DNA of 64,000 bases from positions 62,001 through 126,000 of the forward strand of contig NZ_JAMBOQ010000008.1 of assembly GCF_023715685.1 (NCBI RefSeq), read 5' to 3'. The notes under the pieces are model-generated. The model was not told where the DNA came from and searched no databases. It worked only from the letters and a program-made list of their open reading frames with translations. The stretch is from Priestia aryabhattai (GTDB lineage Bacteria > Bacillota > Bacilli > Bacillales > Bacillaceae_H). Positions 38,963 to 47,346 of the stretch are shown here, piece by piece. Position 1 is the stretch's first letter, and each line of letters starts with the position of its first letter. Both the position numbers and the translations under genes were made by a program.

Positions 38963-39967
38963 TTAGTAGCGTGCTCTTGAAACTCTAGAAGTGGAAGCTG
39001 GTGGCGAAATGTCTTCATCATCAAATCCAGTGGCAATAACGGTTACCATCATTTCGTCCTTTAAATCTTCATTAATCACAGACCCAAAAATCATATTTAA
39101 GTCCTGATCAGAAGCGGACGTGACAATATCTGCTGCTTCCTGTACTTCATAAAGACTCAGGCTGCTGCCGCTCGTAATGTTCAATAGTACACCTCTTGCT
39201 CCATCAATCGATGCATCTAGCAGCGGACTAGAAATCGCTTTTTTCGCTGCTTCAATTGCCCGATCTGATCCAGAAGCTCGTCCGATACCCATAAGGGCAA
39301 ATCCTTGATTAGACATGATTGTTTTCACATCAGCAAAGTCAAGATTAATCAGCCCCGGAACAGCGATTAAATCTGAAATACCTTGAATACCTTGACGAAG
39401 AACATTATCTGCTTCACGGAATGCTTCAAGCATAGGTGTCTTTTTATCGACAATTTCAAGCAAGCGGTCGTTTGGAATCACAATAAGGGTATCTACCGAT
39501 TCATTCATCGCAGTAATACCGCCTACTGCTTGCTTGGTACGTTTATTTCCTTCAAACTTGAAAGGGCGAGTAACTACTCCAATTGTTAAAGCATTTAGTT
39601 CACGGGCAATTTGGGCAATAACCGGAGCTGCTCCAGTACCGGTCCCTCCCCCCATGCCAGCTGTTACGAATACCATATCTGCGCCTTGCAGTACTTCTTG
39701 AATTTGTTCTCTGCTTTCTTCGGCTGCTTCTCTTCCTACTTCTGGATTAGCTCCTGCACCTAATCCTCGCGTTAATGCCGCACCAATCTGCATTTTTACA
39801 TCTGCTTTAGATAAATTAAGCGCCTGAGCATCCGTATTCACGGCGATAAATTCTACCCCTTGTACACCGTGTTCAATCATACGGTTAACGGTGTTATTTC
39901 CTCCACCGCCGACTCCAATTACTTTAATTCGCACTAATGGCGATACATCTGCATCAAATCCAAACAT
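38963..39967 (-). CDS. ftsZ: Second FtsZ (short paralogue lacking linker and C-terminal peptide)
   Basis: A 334-residue tubulin-like GTPase. The GTP-binding domain has [45 protein letters not shown], and the synergy loop [13 protein letters not shown] with both catalytic acids. It is close to B. subtilis FtsZ up to VTVIATGF, then ends after about 20 residues ([19 protein letters not shown]). The disordered linker and the conserved C-terminal peptide (DDTLDIPTFLR type) that binds FtsA, SepF, EzrA and ClpX are absent. No ftsA is adjacent. ATG 39967 follows GAGGAGG. It can probably polymerise but not anchor by the normal route. Confidence 0.9.
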   Translation of the reverse strand: MFGFDADVSPLVRIKVIGVGGGGNNTVNRMIEHGVQGVEFIAVNTDAQALNLSKADVKMQIGAALTRGLGAGANPEVGREAAEESREQIQEVLQGADMVFVTAGMGGGTGTGAAPVIAQIARELNALTIGVVTRPFKFEGNKRTKQAVGGITAMNESVDTLIVIPNDRLLEIVDKKTPMLEAFREADNVLRQGIQGISDLIAVPGLINLDFADVKTIMSNQGFALMGIGRASGSDRAIEAAKKAISSPLLDASIDGARGVLLNITSGSSLSLYEVQEAADIVTSASDQDLNMIFGSVINEDLKDEMMVTVIATGFDDEDISPPASTSRVSRARY

Positions 39968-40282
39968 TCTAAGTTCCTCCTCAATGATCAAAATTACTTT
40001 CTCTTTTTATCCGAAAAAACACGTGAAGAACCTTTTACTCCTATGTTTAACGCGTAACTGTTCTTTTGTTTTACAGATTTTATACATTTCTCTTTTAACC
40101 TTTAAATCTTTACATCTTTATGTAAAATTATTGTTGTTCTGAAGTTAGTACGCCGGACTCTTTTATGATTTTTCCATTCAAAACGGCATATAAGCTTATT
40201 GTATCATTCATTTGACAGATGTCTGTATTTAATTTTGAGTAAGATGTGACTAAGAGAATAATATTTTTATAGACAAAATGAG
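39968..40282. other. Gap upstream of the ftsZ paralogue
   Basis: About 315 AT-rich bases between the ftsZ paralogue and the tautomerase terminator. I see no gene and no clear promoter hexamers. Confidence 0.35.
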
Positions 40283-40310
40283 AAAAAGCCCTTAGAAATA
40301 AGGGCTCCTC
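40281..40310 (-). terminator. Terminator of the tautomerase gene
   Basis: AGCCCTTA and TAAGGGCT flank a short loop, followed by TTTTTC on the minus strand. Confidence 0.85.
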
Positions 40311-40326
40311 TAGATAATAAACCGTT

Positions 40327-40716
40327 TTATAATTTCCCAGTTAAGAATTGAGCTTCTCCCATGCCAAAGCTCCAATCAGCATTACCGTTCTCAACAATTG
40401 AAATCATAATATCGTTTGGCTGAATACCGCAGCTTTCTCCCAGCTCTTTTACAATTAATTTGTAAAGAGCTTGCTTTTGCTCTTCTGTTCGCTGTTTGCT
40501 CGTTACACTTATAATAACCAAATCCTTGCTTCTCTCAAAGCCTAGACCTGTATCTTCAATAATCATTTCATGAGCAGGATGCTGATGTACAATTTGATAA
40601 CGATCGCGTTCTGGGACGCCAAAGGCTTCTAGCATCGCTCGGTGAGTAGCGTCTAGTAATGTTTTTAACTCTTTTTCATCTCTTCCTTCTATTACATCAA
40701 ATCTAAGTAATGGCAT
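40327..40716 (-). CDS. Tautomerase-superfamily protein (MSAD/YusQ-like)
   Basis: A 129-residue protein with the catalytic Pro directly after Met. Numbering from that Pro, Asp37 (in ERDRYQIV) and Arg75 (in SKQRTEE) coincide with Asp37 and Arg75 of malonate semialdehyde decarboxylase, while position 73 is Lys instead of Arg. The family includes uncharacterised Bacillus YusQ. It may decarboxylate or tautomerise a 3-oxo acid. GGAGG precedes ATG. No pathway neighbours are present, although malonate semialdehyde is the product of the iol route encoded at 50-59 kb. Confidence 0.82.
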   Translation of the reverse strand: MPLLRFDVIEGRDEKELKTLLDATHRAMLEAFGVPERDRYQIVHQHPAHEMIIEDTGLGFERSKDLVIISVTSKQRTEEQKQALYKLIVKELGESCGIQPNDIMISIVENGNADWSFGMGEAQFLTGKL

Positions 40717-40859
40717 ACTAAGTGACCTCCAGCTTTTTGTCTAATGTATTATTGCTTCATCATATCACAACTATCATTTGTGAAAAAAAGATATGCTATT
40801 CACAATGTGCTCTCTAGTGAAAGAGACCTCAAACGCTTCAATAAAAGCTGAACCTAATA

Positions 40860-40892
40860 AAAAGAAATGAGCAGCATAACGGCTCATTTCAT
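40860..40892 (-). terminator. Terminator overlapping the stop of the 52-residue gene
   Basis: AAATGAGC and GCTCATTT flank 9 bases, followed by CTTTTT on the minus strand. Confidence 0.82.
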
Positions 40893-41042
40893 CAGTACAA
40901 AAATATTTATAATAAGAGCTAAAATACATACAGATACAATGGCAATGAGTACGTTCATCACAAGGTTTTGCGAGGATGTTTTGGCTTGTTTTTTCATATC
41001 AGCCCTACTCATCGGTTGCTTTTCATGATCACTTTTAGACAT
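40884..41042 (-). CDS. Small single-span membrane protein (52 aa)
   Basis: Begins MSKSDHEKQPMSRADMKKQA and continues KTSSQNLVMNVLIAIVSVC to ...INIFVLMK. It is a basic, polar cytoplasmic N-terminus of about 27 residues plus one C-terminal membrane span of about 22, so it is tail-anchored. AGGAGAGG lies 7 bases before ATG, and a terminator overlaps the stop, which makes a real gene likely. The function is unknown. Confidence 0.75.
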   Translation of the reverse strand: MSKSDHEKQPMSRADMKKQAKTSSQNLVMNVLIAIVSVCILALIINIFVLMK

Positions 41043-41302
41043 CACTTAGCCTCTCCTATTCATCAAAATGTCAGCAGTGTGTAAATGATTTTTGAGAAAC
41101 CTTAATCCAGTTCTTTTGTATAAACAACAGCACATGCAGGTTATCACCAGTTATTTTAGCATGTTTTGTCAAATAAGTGGACTGTGAAGCGCTGCAATTT
41201 AGTATTCACGGCCAATTGTATTTAAATTCGTTGCTTTTCTCTCCTTTTCTCGCTATTGTTTGAGAAGAAGGATAATTAGATACGATAAAGGATGATACGA
41301 TA

Positions 41303-42256
41303 TTGAATAAACATACGCAGCTGCCTCAGTATATCTACACATACGCATGCAGCGAAGAGGAACTCTCACTATGTCAATTAGAGAGACGCTCTCTTTTTGA
41401 AATAGAAACTGAGAAACCTATCATAAAAAGTTCCGTTAAACTTGATCCAAGCAGAAGCCCTTTTATCAAAGAGCGGTTAGATGTTATGTATGAATCAGAT
41501 GACCTTGCAGATATTTGCAAACAAGTAGAAGATATTGACCTTGGAGATAAAACATTCAAACTCATTTTTATGAAAATTAATGATTTGGAAAAAGATCAAA
41601 AAATAAGTTATAAGGGTCAGCGTGCTATTGAACGTGATGTGGGTTGGCATTTTGTAGCAGAAGCAGACTTGCATAACCCTGACCATTTGTTTGGCATTGT
41701 TACATTTGAAGGACGCTGGTATTTTGGAAAATACCAAAAAAGCGAAGCTGTATGGCTGCATCATTTGAAGAAACCGCGTGAATACTCTACAGCACTCAGT
41801 ACCCGCCTTGCAAGAGCTGTAGCTAACATTGCCGTTCCAAACCCTGAAGGAATCAAAGCGATTGATCCATGCTGTGGTATCGGTACAGTCCTTGTAGAAG
41901 CCCTTTCAATGAGCATTGATATTGTAGGACGCGATATCAATCCACTTGTGACCGACGGATCTCGTGAAAATATTGCACATTTCGGCTTAAACGGTGATGT
42001 CAAAACTGGACCGATTTCGGATGTTACAACTCACTATGATGTAGCCATCATCGACATGCCTTATAATCTCTACACCCACGCGACGCCTGAAGATCAGCTT
42101 TCTATTTTAAAACACGCTCGCCGCTTTGCGGATAAAGTAGTCGTGATTACAGTAGACACGATTGACCATATGATTCATGAAGCTGGCTTTTCTATTTCAG
42201 ATCGCTGCGTAGCGCGCAAAAGCGTATTTTCTAGACAAGTAGTTATATGCGAATAA
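41303..42256 (+). CDS. TRM11-type SAM-dependent RNA methyltransferase
   Basis: A 317-residue protein with an N-terminal THUMP-like RNA-binding region (to about 165) and a Rossmann methyltransferase domain. The SAM loop is IKAIDPCCGIGTVLVEAL, GRDINPLV binds the ribose, and the catalytic IIDMPYNLY is a variant of the N/D-PPY motif used for exocyclic amine methylation of guanine. TRM11 relatives make m2G in tRNA, so a tRNA or rRNA target is likely. TTG 41303 is used, 8 bases after AAAGGATGA. Confidence 0.8.
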   Translation: MNKHTQLPQYIYTYACSEEELSLCQLERRSLFEIETEKPIIKSSVKLDPSRSPFIKERLDVMYESDDLADICKQVEDIDLGDKTFKLIFMKINDLEKDQKISYKGQRAIERDVGWHFVAEADLHNPDHLFGIVTFEGRWYFGKYQKSEAVWLHHLKKPREYSTALSTRLARAVANIAVPNPEGIKAIDPCCGIGTVLVEALSMSIDIVGRDINPLVTDGSRENIAHFGLNGDVKTGPISDVTTHYDVAIIDMPYNLYTHATPEDQLSILKHARRFADKVVVITVDTIDHMIHEAGFSISDRCVARKSVFSRQVVICE

Positions 42257-42257
42257 A

Positions 42258-42293
42258 GAAAAGACACCAGTCTAACAGGCTGGTGTCTTTTGA
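42258..42293. terminator. Bidirectional terminator between the methyltransferase and rluF genes
   Basis: AAAGACACCAG and CTGGTGTCTTT pair around 9 bases. Confidence 0.9.
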
Positions 42294-42294
42294 T

Positions 42295-43011
42295 TTACCA
42301 CTCTTTAGGTTCATAGTCTAATTCTTTAAACAGCTGCGTACGCTCTTTTTTCGTTAAATCTCTCCATTGCCCAACAGGTAAGTTGTTTAAATGGATATTC
42401 ATAATACGCGTGCGCTGAAGTCGGTATACTTCATATCCGAGCACTTCACACATACGGCGAATTTGACGATTTAAGCCCTGTGTTAAAATAATTTGAAACT
42501 CATACTTAGACAGCTGTGTCACTTTACAAGGAAGCGTTTTTGTGCCTAAAATTTTTACTCCCTCAGACATGTTTTTGATAAACTCTGGTGTAATTGGCTT
42601 ATCTACTGCAACAATATATTCTTTTTCATGCTTGTTTTCTGCACGTAAAATTTCATTAATAATATCGCCGTCATTTGTAAGTAAAATTAAGCCGTCTGAA
42701 TCCTTATCTAGTCGTCCAACATGGTGAATACGCAAAGGATGATTTACTAAGTCAATGATGTTTCCCTTTACTTTTTTTTCACTCGTACTTGTAATGCCGA
42801 CTGGTTTATTAAGTGCAATATATACATTATTTCGAGCAATTCGAAGCTGTTGGCCGCTTACTCGAATATCATCGCCAGGCTTAACTTGATCTCCGATTTT
42901 TGCAACCTTTCCATTAACGGTTACTCTTCCTTCACTAATTAACTTATCCGCTCCGCGTCTTGACGCCTTGCCAGATTCGCTAATAAATTTATTCAGTCTC
43001 AGGTGAATCAC
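42295..43011 (-). CDS. rluF: 23S rRNA pseudouridine synthase RluF-type
   Basis: An RsuA/RluB/RluF-family enzyme of about 238 residues. The S4 domain is [30 protein letters not shown]. The catalytic Asp lies in [20 protein letters not shown], matching RluF (E. coli U2604), and [21 protein letters not shown] follows. The frame is open to 43170, but the added N-terminus looks non-coding. GTG 43011 is my choice, with a weak TAAGG site. Confidence 0.87.
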   Translation of the reverse strand: MIHLRLNKFISESGKASRRGADKLISEGRVTVNGKVAKIGDQVKPGDDIRVSGQQLRIARNNVYIALNKPVGITSTSEKKVKGNIIDLVNHPLRIHHVGRLDKDSDGLILLTNDGDIINEILRAENKHEKEYIVAVDKPITPEFIKNMSEGVKILGTKTLPCKVTQLSKYEFQIILTQGLNRQIRRMCEVLGYEVYRLQRTRIMNIHLNNLPVGQWRDLTKKERTQLFKELDYEPKEW

Positions 43012-43266
43012 AACCTTACATTTAAAAATTTTAAAACCTGTCTCTTCTATTAGAAACAGATATGTGTCAATTTCTATACCGTCCCTATCGTAACATGCTA
43101 TACGCTTCTCGTCTTCTTTTAATTTCATTACTTGATCATATTTTTTTAACACGAATAAAAGTATAGCCACAAAATACTTTGTAACCTTATTCTTAACATT
43201 TCAATCAATGCTTACACCTGTGAAACTTACGTCAATCTCCACTTATATACAAGACCTAAACGTCTG

Positions 43267-43314
43267 GATTGACTGATCAGTATAGAGTTGCTACCATTAT
43301 ACTGACCGATCAAC
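43267..43314 (+). promoter_or_regulatory. Operator/promoter region of lmrAB
   Basis: TTGACTGATCAGTATA at 43269-43284 and TATACTGACCGATCAA at 43298-43313 are inverted copies (13 of 16). The first includes TTGACT, and TACCAT lies 17 bases on, so the probable promoter is covered. The ACTGATCAGT core is itself palindromic. The pattern resembles B. subtilis LmrA/YxaF operators. Confidence 0.72.
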
Positions 43315-43341
43315 TAGTAAGTATATGAGGGAGCTGTTTTC

Positions 43342-43917
43342 ATGGAATCAACCAATTCAAAAGAAAAAATTTTAAGCGCTGCTGCTAAACTTTTTCGCAA
43401 AAAAGGCTATCACGCCACCAGTCTAAGTCAAATCACAAAAGAAAGCAGCGCTCCAAGAGGATCTATTTATTATTATTTTCCGGATGGAAAACAACAATTA
43501 GCAAAAGAAGCCATTCAAAAAACGGGAGAAAGAGTTAAAGCTTATATAGAAAAATCCCTAGCTTCTCATGAAGATGCAGCCTCAGCCATTCAATATCATA
43601 TAAAAATGATGGCTGATCGAATGTTTGAGCAAGTAGAAAATGAAACGGATATCTCCCTCGCCGCTATGTCGAGCGAAGTATGGTCATCAAACGAAACGCT
43701 TCGTATGGCCTGTGAAACCGTGTATAACGAGTGGGAACAAGTTTATGCAGATAAATTAGTTTGTTCAGGTTATGAACAAGAGGAAGCAAAACAACTAGGT
43801 TCAGCTATACAGTCTTGGATTGAAGGTGCTTATACTCTTTCATTAACTAAAAACAATACGCTCCCTATGCAAATTGTAGCTGATCAAATTAGAAAGCTAT
43901 TTGCAAACAAAAACTAA
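43342..43917 (+). CDS. lmrA: TetR-family repressor LmrA
   Basis: A 191-residue TetR-type regulator. The helix-turn-helix is at about 8-52 (KEKILSAAAKLFRKKGYHATSLSQITKESSAPRGSIYYYFPDGKQQL). The ligand domain and the AIQSWIEGAYTLSLT ending resemble the LmrA/YxaF group, which controls lmrB-type efflux in Bacillus. The operator lies upstream of its own gene and lmrB follows after 21 bases, so it should repress both until a drug or flavonoid ligand binds. Confidence 0.87.
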   Translation: MESTNSKEKILSAAAKLFRKKGYHATSLSQITKESSAPRGSIYYYFPDGKQQLAKEAIQKTGERVKAYIEKSLASHEDAASAIQYHIKMMADRMFEQVENETDISLAAMSSEVWSSNETLRMACETVYNEWEQVYADKLVCSGYEQEEAKQLGSAIQSWIEGAYTLSLTKNNTLPMQIVADQIRKLFANKN

Positions 43918-43938
43918 TTTAGTAAAAGGAGGTCACTT

Positions 43939-45375
43939 ATGACGCAAACAGAAGAAAAAATGAGTACACAAAGTAAGCTTATCCTTTTTATTTTGATTCT
44001 AGGAAATTTTTTATGCTTAATTAGTGAAACTGTAATGAACGTCGCCTTGCCAAGTATCATTTCAGATTTTCACATTAGGACGAGCTCAGCTCAGTGGTTA
44101 ACTACCGGATATATGCTTGTGATCGGCATATCCATCCCAGTGTCTGCTTTTTTAATTCAACGTTTTACATTAAGACAGCTGTTTGTGACAGCTATGAGCT
44201 TATACTTAATTGGTTCCTTCATTGGCTTTATCACTCCATGGTTTTCTCTACTTTTTGTGGGGCGCATGATTCAAGCATTAGGAACAGGCATTATTTTACC
44301 TCTTGTGATGAGCACAATGCTAACACTCGTGCCGGTTAGCAAACGCGGCACTGTAATGGGTATTTTTAGTGTAGCCATTTTATTTGCACCCGCAATTGGA
44401 CCGGTCCTTTCAGGATTAATTATTCAATATTATTCATGGCGAATTATATTTCTAGGTCTTTTAATTGCCGCGGCGCTTATTTTCCTATTTGCTCTTTTCA
44501 AACTCAGTAACGTTTCTGAAACATCTAGACCAACGATCCACATTCCGTCTGTTATTCTTTCTACAATTGGGTTTGGAGGAGTTGTTTATGGATTTAGCGC
44601 AGCTGGTGAAGAGACAGGATGGGGTAACCCTATTGTATGGCTTACCCTCATCATTGGCGTCGTAGCTCTTGCTTTATTTATCAGACAGCAAAGCAAGCTG
44701 AATTCTCCAATGATTAATATGAAGCCTTTTACATCATCTGTGTTTTCAAGATCTATTTTCTTAATGTTTCTCATTATGATAATTCAGTTTTCGATGATGT
44801 TACTTTTACCGCTTTATTTTCAAACCGCTGTTAGACTGTCTCCTTTGCAAACAGGTTTTCTTATGCTTCCGGGAGGAGTAACGCTGGCTCTAACAGCTAT
44901 GGTCGGAGGGCGTTTGTTTGATAAAATTGGATTTAAACCGCTGCTTTTAACAGGCTTAGTCCTTTTAACGGTTATCTTAAGTTTGTTCACTACCATTTCA
45001 AGCGAAACAACCACAACGACCGCGGCCATTTTATACGCTGCCTTTACAATTGGCGTAGGTTTAAGCATAGGACCCGTGATGACGCTTGCTTTAAATCAAG
45101 TACCTAAACCGCTTCACGCTCACGGTTCAGCCATTTCAAATACCATTAACCAAGTTTCAGGTGCTATTGGACCCGCTTTGTATACAAGTATTATGACCAT
45201 GGCTTCTCAGCACTTTATTCAACAATCAAATGAAACAAATAAAATGCTGTTACAAATAAAAAGTATGACAAGCGGGGTTCATACTGTCTATTATGTAGCC
45301 ATTGCTTTCGCCGTCGTTTCGTTCCTGATCGCTCTTACGTTAAAGAAAAAAGATCAGCAGCTTGACACGCAATAA
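43939..45375 (+). CDS. lmrB: MFS drug efflux transporter LmrB (DHA2 family)
   Basis: A 478-residue, 14-span proton antiporter. Conserved blocks are ETVMNVALPSIISDFHIRTSSAQWLTTGYMLVIGISIPVSAFLIQRF, FVGRMIQALGTGIILPLVMS, KRGTVMGIFSVAILFAPAIGPVLSGLIIQYYSWRIIF (DHA2 motif C region) and GSAISNTINQVSGAIGPALY. It is close to B. subtilis LmrB (lincomycin and puromycin resistance). It is translated from AAAGGAGG and co-transcribed with lmrA. Confidence 0.9.
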   Translation: MTQTEEKMSTQSKLILFILILGNFLCLISETVMNVALPSIISDFHIRTSSAQWLTTGYMLVIGISIPVSAFLIQRFTLRQLFVTAMSLYLIGSFIGFITPWFSLLFVGRMIQALGTGIILPLVMSTMLTLVPVSKRGTVMGIFSVAILFAPAIGPVLSGLIIQYYSWRIIFLGLLIAAALIFLFALFKLSNVSETSRPTIHIPSVILSTIGFGGVVYGFSAAGEETGWGNPIVWLTLIIGVVALALFIRQQSKLNSPMINMKPFTSSVFSRSIFLMFLIMIIQFSMMLLLPLYFQTAVRLSPLQTGFLMLPGGVTLALTAMVGGRLFDKIGFKPLLLTGLVLLTVILSLFTTISSETTTTTAAILYAAFTIGVGLSIGPVMTLALNQVPKPLHAHGSAISNTINQVSGAIGPALYTSIMTMASQHFIQQSNETNKMLLQIKSMTSGVHTVYYVAIAFAVVSFLIALTLKKKDQQLDTQ

Positions 45376-45386
45376 GTAAGAAACTA

Positions 45387-45420
45387 ACAAGAGCTGCTCA
45401 TGATTTGAGCAGCTCTTATT
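45387..45420 (+). terminator. Terminator of lmrAB
   Basis: AAGAGCTGCTCA and TGAGCAGCTCTT pair around 5 bases. Confidence 0.9.
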
Positions 45421-45431
45421 ACATTCAGAAT

Positions 45432-45605
45432 TTATGTTACAAATGTAAGGGTAATCATAAACACTACTAATAAAAAGATAACAATACTATTCTTTCTTTT
45501 TACCCTCCATGTTTCAATAGCGCCTACGATTCCCCCAATGGCTAAAAGAAAAACACCTATAACGTGCAGAGAAAATAGAGATAACACTCTGCCTAAACTC
45601 GCCAT
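45432..45605 (-). CDS. Small double-span membrane protein (57 aa)
   Basis: Starts MASLGRVLSLFSLHVIGVFLL with two hydrophobic segments (about 9-30 and 39-57) separated by a basic loop ETWRVKRKNS. ATG 45605 sits behind AAGGA, and the frame is open to 45620. I do not recognise a family. It is the last gene of a run of four small minus-strand membrane or lipoprotein genes that may form one transcript. Confidence 0.6.
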   Translation of the reverse strand: MASLGRVLSLFSLHVIGVFLLAIGGIVGAIETWRVKRKNSIVIFLLVVFMITLTFVT

Positions 45606-45655
45606 AATTCCTTCGGACAATATAAATCCTATTGTTACAATAGATTTTAAAGATG

Positions 45656-45778
45656 TTAAGTCTCGTATAGCTTCTTTTTTTCAGTTTTACTCAGTTTAAA
45701 GTACTCTACTATACTAAAAACAGGGGGTGTTCCCCATAAAATAAAGAAGATAACTAATTTATCCGTGTCTACACTCAC
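45656..45778 (-). CDS. Small membrane protein (40 aa)
   Basis: Begins MSVDTDKLVIFFILWGTPPV, continues FSIVEYFKLSKTEKKKLYET. It has one hydrophobic segment then a Lys-rich helix. GTG start, with GGCGGTGA about 9 bases upstream. It lies between two other small membrane protein genes with short gaps. Unknown function, modest confidence that it is expressed. Confidence 0.5.
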   Translation of the reverse strand: MSVDTDKLVIFFILWGTPPVFSIVEYFKLSKTEKKKLYET

Positions 45779-45805
45779 TGTTCATTCACCGCCTTTATCA
45801 ATCCC

Positions 45806-46051
45806 TCATGCACTTTTCCTAACCCATTTTTTAGAGATAAAAAATGCGGCTGTAGCTGCTACAGCCGGAACCACAAAAGCAAAGCTAGCAGAATAACTGC
45901 CGAACGTTCCTTTACTTGATAAACCTTCAATTGAACTCCACATACCCGAGCTTTCTGGAACATATAAGAGCGTAAGAATCATGCCTGACAGTAGTTGAAA
46001 GCTACCTAACAAAACGATGAAGCTAATGATGAATATTCCATATCTCTTCAA
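45806..46051 (-). CDS. Small membrane protein with two spans (81 aa)
   Basis: Begins MKRYGIFIISFIVLLGSFQ, with hydrophobic segments at about 4-30 and 50-72 and a basic end SKKWVRKSA. The extracytoplasmic loop is LYVPESSGMWSSIEGLSSKGTFG. TTG 46051 is used because AAGGGGGG precedes it, and no ribosome site supports the earlier 46084 start. Not recognised. Confidence 0.6.
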   Translation of the reverse strand: MKRYGIFIISFIVLLGSFQLLSGMILTLLYVPESSGMWSSIEGLSSKGTFGSYSASFAFVVPAVAATAAFFISKKWVRKSA

Positions 46052-46121
46052 TGAAATCCCCCCTTGATTTATATACGATTTCACGCCTTTTAAGTTCCAC
46101 TACTTAACAAATACCCATATG

Positions 46122-46373
46122 TTATTCTTGCTTCAAGGATCCTCCAAAAGAAAATTGATGGTATTCATCAAGCTCATTCCAATACCCTATGCACTTTACA
46201 TCAGGCTCATTAATAGCTAAAGCTTCTTTATTAATGCCTTTATAAGGAAGAAATGCAGTTAACTTCACCTTTTGTTTTGGCTTAATATTTAACTTATTGC
46301 CTTCTTTTTTTGAACATCCGGAAAATAAGATTGCTAACGTTAATAAAATAAGAATTCCTAACTTGCTATTCAA
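46122..46373 (-). CDS. Small lipoprotein (83 aa)
   Basis: A lipoprotein signal with lipobox LFSGC (Cys20), then a 63-residue mature part KKEGNKLNIKPKQKVKLTAF ... YWNELDEYHQFSFGGSLKQE that looks like a small beta domain. TTG start behind GAGAGGGGA. First gene of the small-protein cluster, directly downstream of a 19-bp perfect palindrome. No family recognised. Confidence 0.65.
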   Translation of the reverse strand: MNSKLGILILLTLAILFSGCSKKEGNKLNIKPKQKVKLTAFLPYKGINKEALAINEPDVKCIGYWNELDEYHQFSFGGSLKQE

Positions 46374-46404
46374 AAAATAATCCCCTCTCTAGTAACAAAG
46401 ATTA

Positions 46405-46445
46405 TTTTACCATTAAATAACTTAAAAAGTTATTTAATGGTAAAA
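46405..46445. repeat. 19-bp perfect palindrome with 3-base loop
   Basis: TTTTACCATTAAATAACTT and its exact inverse complement are separated by AAA. It lies 32 bases upstream of the small lipoprotein start. It is an operator or 5' leader hairpin, and neither strand has a terminator-type T-run. Confidence 0.9.
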
Positions 46446-46448
46446 AGA

Positions 46449-46806
46449 CAACTAAAAAAGCAAACCGTCATAGGTCTGCTTTTTTAGTTGCTACGCATAG
46501 GTAATGTGGTGTTGTGCGAAAAACTTTTCGATAAGGAGTTTGCCAACTGTATGTATATCGTAACAAAAGAAAAAAGGGTGCGCTGTGAGATTTGTTACTC
46601 CCTCTTTCAAAATAGTCTAATCGGATACTTACTATTGCCTTACGTAAAAAGAGCAGAACACAAATGCGACCTGCTCTTTCTACATGCTAGATATGGGTAA
46701 TTTGTCCATGCGTGAAAAGCTCTTCAATAAGGGGTTTATCACTACATCTATAGAATAACAAAGAAAAAAAGATGTGGCTGTGAGATTTATCACAGCCACA
46801 TCTTTT
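46449..46806. repeat. Two diverged tandem copies of a ~155-bp unit, each with a hairpin
   Basis: Copy A (about 46449-46605) and copy B (about 46655-46800) share, by eye, about two-thirds of bases, including GATAAGGRGTTT, AGAAAAAARG and GCTGTGAGATTT. In minus-strand reading each ends in a terminator-like hairpin: AAAAAAGCA...TGCTTTTTT at 46453-46485 and AAAGAGCAG...CTGCTCTTT at 46656-46681. No consistent reading frame is shared on either strand. Confidence 0.7.
46768..46806 (-). terminator. Terminator of queT
   Basis: AGATGTGGCTGTGA and TCACAGCCACATCT pair around TAAATC, with a T-run on both sides. It forms one end of repeat copy B. Confidence 0.9.
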
Positions 46807-47295
46807 TTAACCAACTAGCTTATTAAATTGTACACGTTTATTAATTGCCACCATAATTGGCGCTCCAACAAGCATAACGACGAACTCACCAACGGCTGTT
46901 GTTAACCATGTAAAGAAAAATGGTAAATCAAATGCCAGGTGCAGCTCAAACGCAATAATAAACATCGTAAACGTAAACACAAGTGTATTAACAAGCATAC
47001 GAGCCCACATATTTTTAATGTAGCGCATAGAAAAAATTGTAATGAGTAATGATAGCACAGATTGTCCTACCCCAAATACCAGGTCATAAGCGACCATTGG
47101 TGAAAAAAACAAATTCGTCAGAAATACTCCTAGTACAATGCCGTACATGTACTTTTTATTAAACACAATTAAATGATTGAACATTTCCGATATACGAAAT
47201 TGGATATTGGTGAAGCCAAACGGCTGAATTAGCATGCTAACAGCAATATACATAGCAGCTAAAAGACCGTTGACGCAAAGTGTTCTTATATTCAT
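46807..47295 (-). CDS. queT: QueT-family queuosine-precursor transporter
   Basis: A 162-residue membrane protein with about five spans, of the QueT family (ECF S-component-like). It has NIQFRISEMFNHLIVFNKKYMYGIVLGVFLTNLFFSP and LVFGVGQSVLSLLITIF. It imports a queuosine precursor, probably preQ1 or queuine. The preQ1-I riboswitch covering its ribosome site makes the assignment secure. Confidence 0.93.
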   Translation of the reverse strand: MNIRTLCVNGLLAAMYIAVSMLIQPFGFTNIQFRISEMFNHLIVFNKKYMYGIVLGVFLTNLFFSPMVAYDLVFGVGQSVLSLLITIFSMRYIKNMWARMLVNTLVFTFTMFIIAFELHLAFDLPFFFTWLTTAVGEFVVMLVGAPIMVAINKRVQFNKLVG

Positions 47296-47303
47296 CTTAC
47301 TAT

Positions 47304-47346
47304 TCTCTCCTTAGTTTTTTAACGTGGGATGGTTACGAACCACGTA
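47304..47346 (-). ncRNA. PreQ1-I riboswitch (translational) of queT
   Basis: On the minus strand ACGTGG and CCACGT form stem P1 around TTCGTAACCATC, followed by TTAAAAAACTAAGGAG. The A-rich tail ends in the Shine-Dalgarno AAGGAG, 11 bases before the queT ATG. PreQ1 binding folds a pseudoknot with this tail and should hide the ribosome site. Confidence 0.92.

Larger units (their letters stand above)
40717..41302. other. Gap containing one unlisted small gene
   Basis: Besides the 52-residue membrane protein gene at 40884-41042 and its terminator, about 260 bases before the methyltransferase hold only its leader. Nothing else is recognised. Confidence 0.4.

Noticed and set aside
38640..39967. 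FtsZ truncation caused by a frameshift, with the lost tail encoded downstream
   Set aside because: Beyond the stop the minus strand passes within about 20 bases into the cobalamin riboswitch, and no DDTLDIPTFL-like sequence is present in any frame.
46488..46700. 70-codon plus-strand frame across the tandem repeat
   Set aside because: The second repeat copy carries stop codons in the aligned frame, there is no ribosome site, and the frame reads through a hairpin.
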